NCBI GenBank assembly: GCA_964020155.1
Contig: OZ026555.1
Coordinates: 1,460,015-1,492,514 of the forward strand
Origin: Chondrilla cf. caribensis
Taxonomy: Eukaryota; Porifera; Demospongiae; Chondrillida; Chondrillidae
DNA length: 32,500 bases
Reading direction: 5' to 3'
The position numbers and the translations under genes are program-made. The first letter of the stretch is position 1. The number at the start of each line of letters is the position of its first letter. Shown one piece after another: positions 1-27,800 of this stretch. The notes under the pieces are model-generated. The model was given only the letters and a program-made list of their open reading frames with translations, made no database searches and had not been told where the DNA came from.

Positions 1-422
1 TGAAGGAAACACATTCCTTCGGTGACCTCTTTAGCTATCTCCAACTGACGAGATACGGATAGCTGCCCTTTATTGCGAGTCAGATACTCTTTCAGGTTTT
101 CTTCGTAGACTTCCATCACCAGAAGTGGTTCTCTCCCATCTCCGTCATCTCGGAAGGTACCGAGGAGCTTCACGATATTTGGATGCTGGAGAGATTTGAG
201 GATATCGCATTCTTTTTCGAACTCTCTCAGGAGACGGTCGTTTTCTGGAGCTTGGAATAGTACCGAGTGGATTATCTTCACAGCAACGGGACGACCGTCG
301 AGTTTCCCCGAGTACACAACCCCGTAAGAGCCGCGTCCTATCTCGTTCTTTTTGATGGCGTCAAAAATTAGATTGGCTGGCTTCTTCGGCCAGTTGCAAA
401 CATGCGGCAATTGAGCAGCCAT
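1..422 (-). CDS. Protein kinase N-terminal exon, left-edge tandem paralog (partial)
   Basis: Reading left from an ATG at 420-422 gives MAAQLPHVCNWPKKP and then a kinase N-lobe: a glycine loop GRGSYG, a VAVK lysine, a glutamate-rich helix C (EFEKECDIL) and the hinge region LLVMEVYEENLKEYL. The reading frame runs off the window just after EGMCFLH, before the HRD loop. It is a near copy of the first exon of the gene at 1319-17588, with a few substitutions (for example IGRGSYG for LGRGSYG and VAVKIIH for VAVKKIH) and no frameshift, so it looks intact. The in-frame upstream ATG used by the right copy is not in frame here, so MAAQ is the start. Family: TKL-like Ser/Thr kinase. The rest of the gene, presumably a stalk, ZU5 and death domain as in its neighbour, is outside the window. 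Confidence 0.8.
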   Translation of the reverse strand, partial: MAAQLPHVCNWPKKPANLIFDAIKKNEIGRGSYGVVYSGKLDGRPVAVKIIHSVLFQAPENDRLLREFEKECDILKSLQHPNIVKLLGTFRDDGDGREPLLVMEVYEENLKEYLTRNKGQLSVSRQLEIAKEVTEGMCFL

Positions 423-530
423 CTTGGCGAATATTCATCATGACGTCATATAAAAGACTCGGTTCCAGTAGAAAATTATCAGTAGCAGTCTTTTAAATGA
501 CGTCGACGTCATATAAAAGACTGTCACGTA
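423..530 (-). promoter_or_regulatory. Putative core promoter of the left kinase copy, with CRE palindrome
   Basis: The palindrome TGACGTCA lies at 441-448, about 20 bp upstream of the start codon. It adjoins a TTTTATA-like stretch when read on the minus strand. The 18-bp word GACGTCATATAAAAGACT occurs at about 442 and again near 506, so this copy has a local promoter duplication that the right copy (single palindrome at 17595-17602) lacks. TGACGTCA is the consensus for CREB/ATF-type factors; use here is inferred. Confidence 0.35.
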
Positions 531-740
531 GTTTAGAGGGTCTATGGTTCCAGTATTTTATAGAAAACTAGCTACAGTATTTCATGATCATGTTGTACAT
601 GTAATCCAAGGTTAATATTGTATGTACGTAACGTTGTTGTATACATAAAATTAATACAGGTACACAGAATGCATCAATTCAGGAAGGATTAAGCTTCATG
701 CAATTCCTTCTGTCTCCTGGCTGACTCCCGGGCTCCCATA
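423..740. repeat. Duplicated 5' flank of the kinase gene
   Basis: This stretch aligns with 17574-17775, the region between the right kinase copy and the end of the NADAR gene, including TGTACATGTAATCCAAG and a diverged version of the last roughly 35 bp of the NADAR coding exon near 700-735. It shows that the tandem duplication began inside the terminal exon of the upstream gene. Similarity fades after about 740. Confidence 0.7.
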
Positions 741-1318
741 TATATATACATTGGAAATTGGAAATGATTGATGATATTAATATGATTAATATAATATTAT
801 TGTCATGTATGTCCATTGCATAAAATATATATAAACTATTAGATATAATTTGATAATATCATTTTCAATACATCCTGTAGGTGCAAATCTTAGACTAGAT
901 CTAGATCTGACTTTCCATACAACATGCATTGCAATAAAATTACAGTGTATATATTTTTCGTAGCATACTTGCATGCACACATAACTAATACTATAACACA
1001 ATCAACTCAATTGAAATAGATATTTGGCACTCACGAGCACTTTCACATATGAATTAAGTTATAGCACCTATTTGCAGTCAAAATACTACAAAATCACCAA
1101 AATGTAAGTAGAAAAATACAACACAAATGTTTTTCTGAGTCAATCATGAAGCTGCACAACAAAGAAGATATACAGCGAATTCTCCGTAATCCCTCAAACC
1201 TTTTAACCTTTTTGAATATCCAGTTAATCTGCCAAACGAATTGCGGCTGATAAACGTAAATTTACTGTATACACGTCACACATATGTACACATCTTAGTT
1301 CCAGAAGTTCCTGTCATA
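741..1318. other. Intergenic, AT-rich, no gene seen
   Basis: This lies between the end of the long minus-strand gene and the 5' flank of the left kinase copy. It holds AT-rich sequence and a degenerate short inverted-repeat element at 1173-1267. Short open frames here have no recognisable motif. Confidence 0.6.
1173..1267. mobile_element. Degenerate pogo-like MITE, family 1
   Basis: It is bounded by CAGCGAATTCTCCGTAATC and a mirrored AAATTTACTG end with flanking TA. It is a shortened, decayed member of the family at 3710-3869, 6998-7156 and 25413-25590, which shares the words TTAATCTGCCA and GGATTAACGAG. Confidence 0.55.
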
Positions 1319-17588
<16,270 letters not shown>

Positions 17589-17739
17589 TCATCATGACGT
17601 CATATAAAAGACTCGCGATCGGTTCCAGTGGAAAATTATACAGTACTTCATGCTGTACATGTAATCCAAGTATAATAATATTGTATGTTGAAGTATACGT
17701 AAATACAAGTACGCAGAATGTGTCAATTCAGCAAGGTTT
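17589..17739 (-). promoter_or_regulatory. Compact intergenic and putative promoter of the kinase gene
   Basis: Only about 150 bp separate the NADAR gene stop from the kinase start on the same strand. The palindrome TGACGTCA (17595-17602) and an adjacent TTTTATA-like run (minus sense) are conserved with the left copy at 441-448. Either a very short promoter or co-transcription is possible; the sequence alone does not decide. Confidence 0.4.
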
Positions 17740-20700
17740 TTATTTCTTTCGTCTTCTGGCTGTCTCCCCTTTTTTATTAGATTTATCTTTTTCCTCCTCA
17801 AACAGTTCTTTCCTTAACTTCATTAGCAACTTTCCAAGATGGTTCTCTCCTCTTCCATCTCCACCATCACCCCAGTATCTGTCTCTCTCAGTGTGTTCAA
17901 CCAAGGGCCGATCTCCAGTTCCTAACAGACTCTTCTTCAGATCACCGTGCTGGGTGAACTTGGCATACAAAGCAACATACATCACATCTTGTTTCACCTC
18001 CTCCCAATCGCTCCTCCTCCATCTCGACCCCTGGGGAGAACGGGATATGGTGAAGGCTTCTCTAGCTGTCCCACACTCCTGGATGGCATCATAGAGAGGT
18101 GTCCCAATGTACTTCTGGGCCTGAAAGTAGTTCTCTGTTGTGGACCAGCTCTTGTCGTCCACTTCGATGGGGGACACATGGAAGTTCGTGAACTCAAAGT
18201 AAGGATCACTTCTGTGGTAGAAACGAATAGGTCCCGTTTTCCCACGCCGAGATCTCTTGGAACCAGTCCTAGGTGTGGAGTGTGAGATGCGTTCACCTAC
18301 AGACAAAGGCACATACATACATTCATGAGGTATGAATGCAGCAACCCTAGGTGGACAGCTGAACCTTGATACTCTGACAGCATTTGGATGCAAGTAACAT
18401 ACAATTCACTGTGTGCCAGTGTAAGGTGACATAACACATGTATTGCACTTACAATAATCACGTAATCATAGTAATAAAGCTATTAGCAGTTTACAAGACA
18501 TTTGTCACAACAGCAAGTATGCACAGGAGGGTCCTTCCAAACAGATATAGCTACAATCCAACAATTCTCACAATCTGGCCACATTCTCACATAGCTGTCA
18601 TTATAGACTATTTCATTAAGACCTTCAAAATCTGACGTGTTACTTGTTGGCTAAAAATGTGTGTTGGATCATCACAGTTCCCACTGAATTAAACATACAG
18701 TCAGTACAGTGGAGCCTGTGTGTGCAGCCAACTTTAGTTACTTAAATAGTCAGATCGATCAAATAGATAGTCACTTAAATACAATTTCAAAAGTATATAA
18801 ATATCACCATTGTCTTACATGCATTTTAATCTGATGAAGATGGCCACTTGACTAAAAACGGTCACCCTAATGGTATCCCAAAATATGTACATTTTAGCCA
18901 TGTTTTGCACACATTTCAAACTTGATAATGTAGCCACCTGTCTAAACAAGCTAGGGAAAAAAGCTCCCATAGGTGACCACATTATACAGGATGTAGTCCT
19001 GTTGCCGGAGGATCTATGGTCTTGTACGGACAGACCTATTAAGACCTATTACCTGTTCAAGAAATGGAGGCAAGAATGGGTCTGGGCTACATGAAACTAG
19101 ACAGGCTTCACTATATTCATGCATGCATGGCTTATGTACAAGATTTAACCTGAAGGTGGCTACCAGTAGCACAGTCATACAACTCTTACTTCTTCTGAGA
19201 CTACCTCTCCCCAGAGTTTCCTTATCATGGCCTTGCCCATTCTGTCCCTGCTCAAGTTGTGGCGATTGACTGTGCTGACATTTTCTCCGATGTTGTTTAG
19301 AAGTAGGAGTAATATCTGCATCGTGAAATGATTTGGCAGCTTTCTTTCTAGGAGTTCTCCACTCTAAGATGACAATAACGAAAGATCAAACCACATTTTG
19401 TACACTCTGAAAGAAACATTATACCACTTTGTATTCACCTACCTGAGGTATTAGGGGATTCTTCTTTTCCATTTGAATTGTCACTGCTTTCTTCTAAAAA
19501 TCGCACTTGAGCTTGCCTACAAGCTGCACAGAAGTCATCAACCTGGCCGGGAGGAGTGAGCAGCATGGTGCAACCCACACAGACTAGGTGCTTATTCAAC
19601 TCGGAGACATTCTGAGCTACTTCTTCTTCAGAAACATTAGGTTTTGTAACAGTTGTTGACTTGTGGACTGAAGAATTTTTGGTTGAAGAAAGTTGTTTGG
19701 CAACAGAAGGTTGCTTACCAACCGTAGTTTTCTTGAATTCATGTTGATCTATGTAGTTTGAAGGAACAAGAAATTACAAAATGTAATACAAACAAACATC
19801 ACACTTATGCTATAGCACCACCTAGCTAATATTAGAAAACTGCTGATGTAGTGCTTACAGGCCAGGAATGAGAGTGGCGTTCCCAGATCCATTCCATGGT
19901 GCACAAATGGTGTGTGTAATTTGGAAATGAGACTTTGCAATACGCAACATAGTGTAGCATGTATCACCAATTTGAGTGCATAGGTAGTGTGTAGGGGATA
20001 CCTTCACCGTGATTCAGTTTGATACGATTTGGTTGGATTTGTGAGTGTTCGCCTCACAACATACACAATTACGTACATACATATACACACATATTGTACA
20101 GAACTTGAAATCAATGCAAAAGGCCGTTTGCGAGTAAATTTGTGAAAAGTTCCTTCCCTGTGCTACAATATCACCCAAATCCTCTGATATGTAAAACATA
20201 AGTACTCCACAACACTATAATGATCAAGGACGTATAAACCTTTGACAATATTACCGTAATGTACATAAACCTATGTACACGCATATTGGATACATGCAGT
20301 GCCATCTGCTACAACTGATTGCAGTAAATTACATACACGAGTACGCATTACCCGCTCTACAGGCGTATTCGTCCGTAATGTGTCATAAAAATGGCGCCTT
20401 TCAAGTACGGGGATAGTACGGTTTAGTTCGAATTCTAGAAGAAAGGCCTAAAACGAATTCGTCCGTAACATGTCATAAAAATGGTGCCTTTCAAGTACGG
20501 GGATAGTACGGTTTAGTTCGAATTCTAGAAGAAAGGCCTAAATCGAAACACCAACCCCCTTAGTATACTTCACGCGTGCCGCTGAGAAGGATTGGGGAGT
20601 TTGACGTCGATTGCATGCGAACTGAAGGAGGAGTTCGCGAACAAACAAACAAACAAACAAACAAACAGAGACCCTGTAAATTATAGTAAGATAAACGCAT

Positions 20701-22077
20701 ATCAGCATGATTGCTGGATGTAGGGAGGGGTACATAAGACGAACAAATGACATGTTACATGTGCACTGCATACCGCTATCATCTTCTCCAACAAAACTCT
20801 CTTCATCTACCAAACAGCCATCTTGTTTTCCTTTGTTCAAAGAGGAGAAATTTCCTTTCCCACTTCTATTTCCTTTTTGGCGAGAATGAACAAACAGGTG
20901 TGTGATAACCAGCAACAGATTAACCTCAAATTGACAATTTTCAGCAGGTGTACATTAAAAGCATGACTTCCAATGATACCTGTCTACAGAGAGGTCCTAC
21001 GAGTAAACAGTGGAACCTCCTTATAATGGACACATTGAGACCAGCTAATTGTCCACTGTGGAGAGGTTGTCCACTCTCCAGAGGTGGAAAATGTATTGAC
21101 ACTATAGGAAAGCCTTTTTGGTGCCTAAGAAAGTGTCCTTTGTAGAGAGATAATTTCTATAGTGGCATTACTTTGGAGTGTCCTTTAAGAGAAGTTGCAC
21201 TATATATATCACATATATTGTAAATTAAGATGCTAAATGTTTTTGATAGAAAGATTAGGAAGTAGCAAAAGTATTTTTGCATAAATATTCAGTGCTAACC
21301 TCTCCGCTTCTTTTTCTTCTTGCCATTTTGTCTGCTGTGTTCCACAGAGCAATACCGATAGTATGTACCATTGGAGTTCTTCTCACACACATCATTACAG
21401 GACTCCAGGGCACACGTGGGTGGGGGTGGGGTGATGCTGCGTAGAGGTGCTCTCGCCAGGCTACCCCCACTGGTACTGCTCCCCTCACCCACTAGGGCTG
21501 TACTACTTGTCAGACTCACCACACCAGTGTTCTGTCCAATGCTTTCGATCTCAACAGTGCAATTTGTGTGCTCGATACCACTGGTTGAACTTGTGCCCAC
21601 TTTACCAGAACTTAGGTCCATTTGAGATTCCTCATTACTAATGTCCAAACTTGCATGGTTTTCTTGAGACTCACCAATGCAGTCCTCAAGTACCACATGG
21701 CATGTTTTGTTGAATGTCACTTCATCATTTTGAAGCTCATTGTCGACATTTGATATAGGCATCAACTTCAGTTTTGGGCCGTCCTCATCTTTCTCCTGGT
21801 CATGTCGTCTCTTCAAAGAAGATTGATCCAACTGATTCAATTCATCACCAGTTGGAGTCTTCGTTGATTTCGTATCCGGAAAGTCCTCACAAGTACTACC
21901 AGGTCTCCTTTTAACCGGAGGTGGCTCCAATGGTAACAGTCCCTGTTTAAGACCTTTACAAGATCCACCTTTCAAAGGTTGGTCTAGCTTGGTTTGCTTG
22001 AATCCATTCTTTTGTAGATCCTTTGTTTTACGTTTCTTACCGACTCTCTGACGTTTGCTTGTACGCTTTGGGGGCAT
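17740..22077 (-). CDS. NADAR (YbiA/DUF1768) domain protein with Cys-rich motifs
   Basis: Five exons: 22077-21300, 20872-20774, 19748-19443, 19363-19190, 18296-17740, all joined in phase 1, giving about 637 residues. The N-terminus (MPPKRTSKRQRVGKKRK) is basic, suggesting nuclear location. Exon 1 ends with a C-x4-C-x3-C-x11-C-x3-H cluster (C222, C227, C231, C243, H247) and a KKKKKRR run. Exon 3 carries a CxxC-x13-CxxC motif (C349, C352, C366, C369), a possible zinc ribbon. The last exon holds a NADAR domain of about 140 residues: FTNFHVSPIEVD, TTENYFQAQKY, DWEEVKQDVMYVALYAKF, TGDRPLVEHTERDRYWGDG and NHLGKLLMKLR. Established: NADAR enzymes act on N-glycosidic bonds of riboflavin intermediates or ADP-ribosylated bases. 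The start could instead be an in-frame ATG at 22206, but the added residues are hydrophobic and unlike the rest. The exon 2 acceptor (after CCAAAAAG) is weak. Confidence 0.75.
18707..19113. mobile_element. MITE, family 3, about 400 bp
   Basis: Left end CAGTGGAGCCTGTGTGTGCAG and right end AGACAGGCTTCACTA are imperfect inverted repeats with TA at the junctions. It is non-coding and sits in the last intron of the NADAR gene. Confidence 0.55.
20367..20546. repeat. 90-bp tandem duplication
   Basis: Two adjacent copies (20367-20456, 20457-20546), nearly identical, each containing ATGTCATAAAAATGG-like sequence and TCAAGTACGGGGATAGTACG. It is located in intron 2 of the NADAR gene. The rest of that intron (19749-20773) shows no gene. 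Confidence 0.85.
20640..20668. repeat. (AAAC)n microsatellite
   Basis: About seven tandem AAAC units in an intron of the NADAR gene. Confidence 0.95.
21008..21202. mobile_element. Pogo-like MITE, family 2
   Basis: CAGTGGAACCTCCTTATAAT at the left, AAGAGAAGTTGCACTA at the right, with AGACCAGCTAATTGTCCACT inside. It is in the first intron of the NADAR gene. Confidence 0.75.
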
Positions 22078-22438
22078 ATTTTTATCGTGGCCTCTCCCAC
22101 AACAACAGACGTAATACCACAAGGAGAAAATCCACTTAACTATATGACAGCATAAAATAAAGTGAAAAACAGTAAATAAAATACGTCTAAATGGCTGATC
22201 CACCATCTCAGGGACGCAGATTCGGAGTCGAAAACGGGCAACACACGGTCAAGGTCGAACGTTTGTCCGTGGCCATTTTAAAGCTCCTCGTGGGGGAGTC
22301 CCCCAATAATTATTATTGACTACACGTGATGCGTCAGTGCGCGAGACTCAAACCATAACATTCTCCAACAGAGAAGAAAAAGAGCTAGCAAGAGTTTCCA
22401 AACCTCAGGATAGACTTTAGGATTTGGTATTCAGAACA
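22078..22438. promoter_or_regulatory. Divergent intergenic region, possible bidirectional promoter
   Basis: 361 bp between the start codons of the minus-strand NADAR gene and the plus-strand hydrolase gene. It contains a CACGTG E-box near 22323, TGCGTCA close by, and the palindromic AT stretch CAATAATTATTATTG near 22304. No coding sequence is evident except an in-frame hydrophobic extension of the NADAR frame to 22206. Confidence 0.45.
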
Positions 22439-23772
22439 ATGGATTACTTTTTTCATTATTTGTGGTGCTTTGGGCTCTTCAGTATCGGCAGATCCAACTT
22501 TGCAGTGGATGTCACTATTGACGTGGATACAGTTGTATCTGTGGGTGGCGCCACGAAGGTGCCCCCAGTGTTCGGAATAACGTGAGTAGTCTACCTGATA
22601 ACTGATTAGGTTCGAGTACCTATTCTCATGAATACATTACAGAATACACTTGTGTATCGTGTGTATGTATGGTACATTATCAATAGCAGTGGAATTCACT
22701 CGAGTCCAACTTGTTTAATTCAAGTTTGTGGATAAATCAAATGATTACGCATGCTTCAGTAATCTCTTGTTAGGATACTGACCTCTGATAAGTTAAAGTT
22801 CTGATAAGTAGAATTTGTTCCTGTGTCCCGAGACAATCCAGACTCCTCTGTGTCTGATTCAGAGGTCACTTCGTCACTACATTACCACACTGGGACAAAT
22901 AAAGTGCAACTTGCTTAGTAAGTACATGGTTAGTACATACTCCTGGTAAGTGAGTACACTTCACTCAGTCCCTAGCTCATGTACATCATAGATACTCTAT
23001 ACTACGCAACCTATGTCAACCAGTACTGATGGTACGTACTTCTGATAAGACGTACAGATTCGGTTTGCCCTTTGGGGTACTTACTAGGGAAGTTTCACTG
23101 TAATGGTGTCTTTTTATGGAGGTTCACTCAATTCAGAAGCTTGTATTAGAGAGGTTCTACTGTACATCTGTCCAATCTCTTAGACTCTCTTCCACACAGA
23201 GCGTACGTTGGGTTTGAGATGTTTGCTGATGGCAAGGGTCAGGACTACCTTCGCGAACACAACATTGACTTTGTCGGTTTAGCTGCACGGATGCCAGATG
23301 TCTTGCCGGATAAAGGTGCAAAAATGTCTTTGGATGAACTGAGGGCATGGTTCAGTGGGAGTGGCCCCACTGAGAGATTTAAGACCAGTGTCATGTACAA
23401 ACTATTGAAGTCGAAGGGAATCTGCCGTGGAGGAGCCGTTCCTCTCTACTTTCTGGTTAATAACCATTGTTTGCTGGCCGAGAAGTGGGAGTGTGCTCCT
23501 AACTATACGCCACTCCCTCTTAACGGGTCTACACTTGAAGAGAAGTTTGCTTGGTGGACAGAGCTCCAGCTGGGGATGATGACCCAGGTGGTGGAGGCCG
23601 ATCCGGAATTGGAGTATGTGCACATTTCCAATGAGCCAGACCTGGTAGGTACAGTAGGTATGTGTGTGGTGCCTACAATCTTCTATTCTTCCACTGGCCT
23701 GCCTTTGTGTTGTCTATTGCCTGGTGTCTAATATCTGTACATGTGTGTACTCGTCAATACTTTGTCACCCTG

Positions 23773-23803
<31 letters not shown>

Positions 23804-24713
23804 CCTTCTCATTGTCATTTTTGTTTGTCACCTTGTTGTTTGTGTGTCCGACTACCTTTTCATGGGTACATTTGCCTGTAATCCTGCTGCCTCTCTACCT
23901 ACTCATCAGTTCATTTGTCTGGCTATCATCTTGCTCTCTAACCCTCTGTCTGTTTTCGACCTATTCTGTTGTCAGACTGTTTGTGTGTCTGAAGAGACAT
24001 ACGTGCATATGTGTGTACATACTTCACATCATTGAAATATATTCGATTTACATTAATTTTATTCTCATCCACCGCCAATACCCCACACCCAATGCTCAGC
24101 ACTTTGCTAGAGATGGCTACAACGTCACCTACTACACAGGGTTCTACCAGGCTGCTGTGGAGAGACTGAAAGCAAAATTCCCCAAAATCCAGTATGGAGG
24201 TCCAGTGAGTTTGTTGGTATTGTTGTTGATATTGCTGAATTTGTTTGTTTCTGTTGTGTTGTTGATTTTGTTTGCTTTTTACAATTTCACTCTGAGTCCT
24301 CTCACAATTGGGGTATATATTTTCATGTGATTCACAACTCACAAGACAGTATCACACCCCTGGAATGTCTCTACAGTATATCACCACTGTTTGAATCCAT
24401 ATACGTACGTAGTAGTGTTGAGAGGTTTATGATGTCCTTGTGGTTCCTAACTTTCATACTGTTATGATATGCATCAGAATGTAGGTTATCACTTGACACT
24501 AACTGTCTCTGTGTGTATTCTCCAGATCACATGGGATCCCCCTAATGGACCTTTTGGGATTAAGGAGTATGTTTGTGTTATGTGCTAGTGTTGGTAGCTG
24601 TAGTGTTTGTGTGTGTGTGTGTGTGTGGTGTGGTGTGTGTGTGTATTTGTGTGTGTGTGTGTGTGTGTGTATTTGTGGGTGTATTTGTGTGTGTGTGTGT
24701 ATTTGTGTGTGTA

Positions 24714-24781
<68 letters not shown>

Positions 24782-24785
24782 TCTT

Positions 24786-24843
<58 letters not shown>

Positions 24844-24847
24844 TCTT

Positions 24848-24891
<44 letters not shown>

Positions 24892-27800
24892 TGTGTGTGT
24901 GTATGTCTATTGTGAGAGACTCTGTATCATTTGCTTCTGTTCCTCACTGAAGGGAGTCCACAAACTTCCACACCTGGTTCACCTTCATGAGACCCTTCCT
25001 TGATGGAACAGTGCCTGGTGGTTACCTTGATTTTGTTGACTTCCATGCCTACGGCAACAACACGTCACCGGAGGTACACGAGAAGGGGACTGAATGAGGT
25101 GTATTAACCGGTAATGTGCACTAGCCAGGGTACTCACATAGTCAGTAGCACCATATTCACACACAGGTACACTTGTACACACTGCAAGGTAGACAGGTAT
25201 AGGGGTACACAGGCACACAGGTACACAGGTACGTAGGTTAAACAGGTAAATATGATTTTTCTTTGGAATTTTATGTGTAGTGAGATGCTATCCACGAATT
25301 TCTGATATCTATTACCTCTGAGGGTATGTATGTACCTTGTGTACACATTCAGTGATACCATGTATTATGTGCATGTATGCATTAGAGAGGTGGTGTTCCC
25401 AATACTCTGGTACAGTGAATTCTTGTTAATCTGCCACAATTCGTTTTCAAAGAATATGGTGGATTAACGAGTTTGGAGGATTAACTAGATATTCATTGGT
25501 ACTACTTGAACTGCTGAACTACTGAAATTGTGGCGGATTAGTACATAGGTTTGATGGATAAAGTGGTTATGGATTAACGAAAATTCACTGTATACAATAT
25601 TGCATGTGGTGGTCCACGTGGTGTCCATTCCGGTGTTTCAAACAACCTCAACGCTTCACTTCTTGTTCTTATGTACCTTTAGGCTTTGGAGTCAGCTCTC
25701 AATGTTCTGAACGGCTACTCGTGGAGCAAGTTTGATAGAATCTTCAAAATTGCTATCACAGAATCGAATAATAAGATATTTGATGATGCCCTGGTGAAGA
25801 ACCACACCTACCATTATAACTACAGGACTTTCCCCCTTGTTCTGGCTACACTAGCCCTCATCAGGCACCCAGATCAAGTCATTACGCGACTTCTCTTTGA
25901 TTTCTATGTTAGTTCAGTAATGTAATTATTCAATGATGTGTTGATGTCGGTGGTATTATCTGTCCATTGATGTATTGTGGTGTTTTCAGGTGCTATACTT
26001 GAGTATATTTGTTGTTTTCGTTGTCCAATGTTGTGTGTAGTGTTTATTTTGTGTCTGTCCAATGTTGGTGTTGTGTTTGTTTGTGTTTACCAATGTTGTG
26101 TGTAGTGTTTTTGTGTCATCCTATGTTGTGTATTGTGTTTGTTTTATGTTTATCCAATATTGTATGTAGTGTTTGTCATGTGTTGTCCACTGTTTTGTAT
26201 AGCTTTTGTTTTGTTTTTCATTTATTGTTGATATTGTGGTTGGTGTTGTGTTTAAAATTTTGCAGTTTTTGTTGTGTTGGATGCTATTGTAAACATTGCT
26301 CTATTTCTTTGTTATTGGAATGGAACTAGTTTTTTGTTGCTATGGTAAAATGTAATAAGTGTCATAATACACTGTACTTTGTGTTCATATCAGTCCCCAG
26401 GGGAGATATGCGGGTGCCAGTTGTATTATGGAACAGATACGCAAGAAATGGAAGCATTTGCTCTCCTTGGTCATCTGCGAGGAGGTACCAGGTTGTTAAT
26501 AGTCGAGGACATTGTCAGAGAAGGAAGGGCGGGTATTCTTGTTGAGGCAGTTCAGAATGGTCGTAACTACACAATAGCCCTGGTCAATGTTGAAGACACC
26601 CCATTTACAATCAGCTTAAAGTAACTAGTATTTATGTACATATGACTATGTGTTGGCATGTATGTGTACATGGATATGTACAAGGTATGTACATGGGTGT
26701 GTATGTGAGTGTGTACATAGGTGTGCACATGGGTGTGTACATGAGTGTGTACATAGGTGTGCACATGGGTGTGTACATGAGTGTGTATGTGGGTGTGTAC
26801 ATGGATATGTACGTAGGTGTGTACATAGGCGTATGTGTATGGATATATACATACATACGTAGGTTAGTGTATAAATTGGTTTGTGTGTGGGCGTGTAAGT
26901 ACACTGGTATTTACATGGGAATTGTCTGAGAATGGGACCTGTAAATTCATTTATGTAAAACCGAATTGTGTACTATTTTATCTCATCTTTTCTGAATTTC
27001 CCCATGTATACTGTTAGCTTCATCTTGACTACATCAAAGGCAACACAGTCTTGGGCTGGGATCATGGACGTCAACTCCTTGAGAACCATTCCTGCACCGA
27101 GGTTCCCCGGTGACACAGTAGAACTCCCGCCGAAAAGCATACTCCTAGCTACATACGTTATGGAGACACCCCATCGTCCAAAGAAGGTGAAGCGATATTT
27201 GACAATCTACCCTCAAGATAGCCGGACAATAATGGTTCCTATCACTGGTACCACTTTTGAGATTGATGTTGATTTGGTCATGCCGGTTTCTATCCTGGAT
27301 GAGAAGTATACTGGGACTTTGCAGGTCGGTGCTCTTGGGCTTGCTACAAATGCCTCTTGGACTATTGTCCTGGACTGCTACCATAATGGAACAGTTCTTG
27401 TAAGTTTGAATTTGTGGTGGAATTTTGAAATGTGTGTGTGTGTGTGTGTGTGCGCGCGCACATGCGATTGTGTATGATCTATACTTTCTATCCTCTATGT
27501 AGACCATCCATCAAGCTCGCCCTGGTATATTATCAAAAACAGCTTTACCACAAAATTGGATCTTTGATCCATCCATAGAATACAAGTGTACTGTCAATCT
27601 AAAAGGTATACTCGGCACCTTCAATGCCCTTCATGTATGCTGTATTAACCTGTACACACTACACACTGCATACTATAGTGACAAATGCTATATTGTAGGT
27701 AGTATAAGCATATCTACACATACATGCTTCCTGAATGTTTGTGTGTTCAGTGTGTGTAGTAGAAACACAGTTTTTGAGCCATTGGCACAGTGCAAACATT

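Noticed and set aside
786..1001. 71-residue minus-strand frame
   Set aside because: AT-rich, low complexity, no domain and no splice partners; chance frame.
21371..21641. Plus-strand frames opposite the first NADAR exon
   Set aside because: They are antisense shadows of the 778-bp coding exon and have no independent support.
22078..22206. N-terminal extension of the NADAR gene (hydrophobic, MVDQPFRRILF)
   Set aside because: Would put a membrane-like segment before a basic nuclear-type start; the MPPKRTSKRQ start is more plausible, though not proven.
24545..25003. Long Cys/Val open frame over the GT array
   Set aside because: Reads through an intron of the hydrolase gene; the real exons 24526-24566 and 24953-25073 use a different frame or splice sites.
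26567..26929. Open frames on both strands over the GTGTGTACATGG minisatellite
   Set aside because: Repeat translation only, in an intron.
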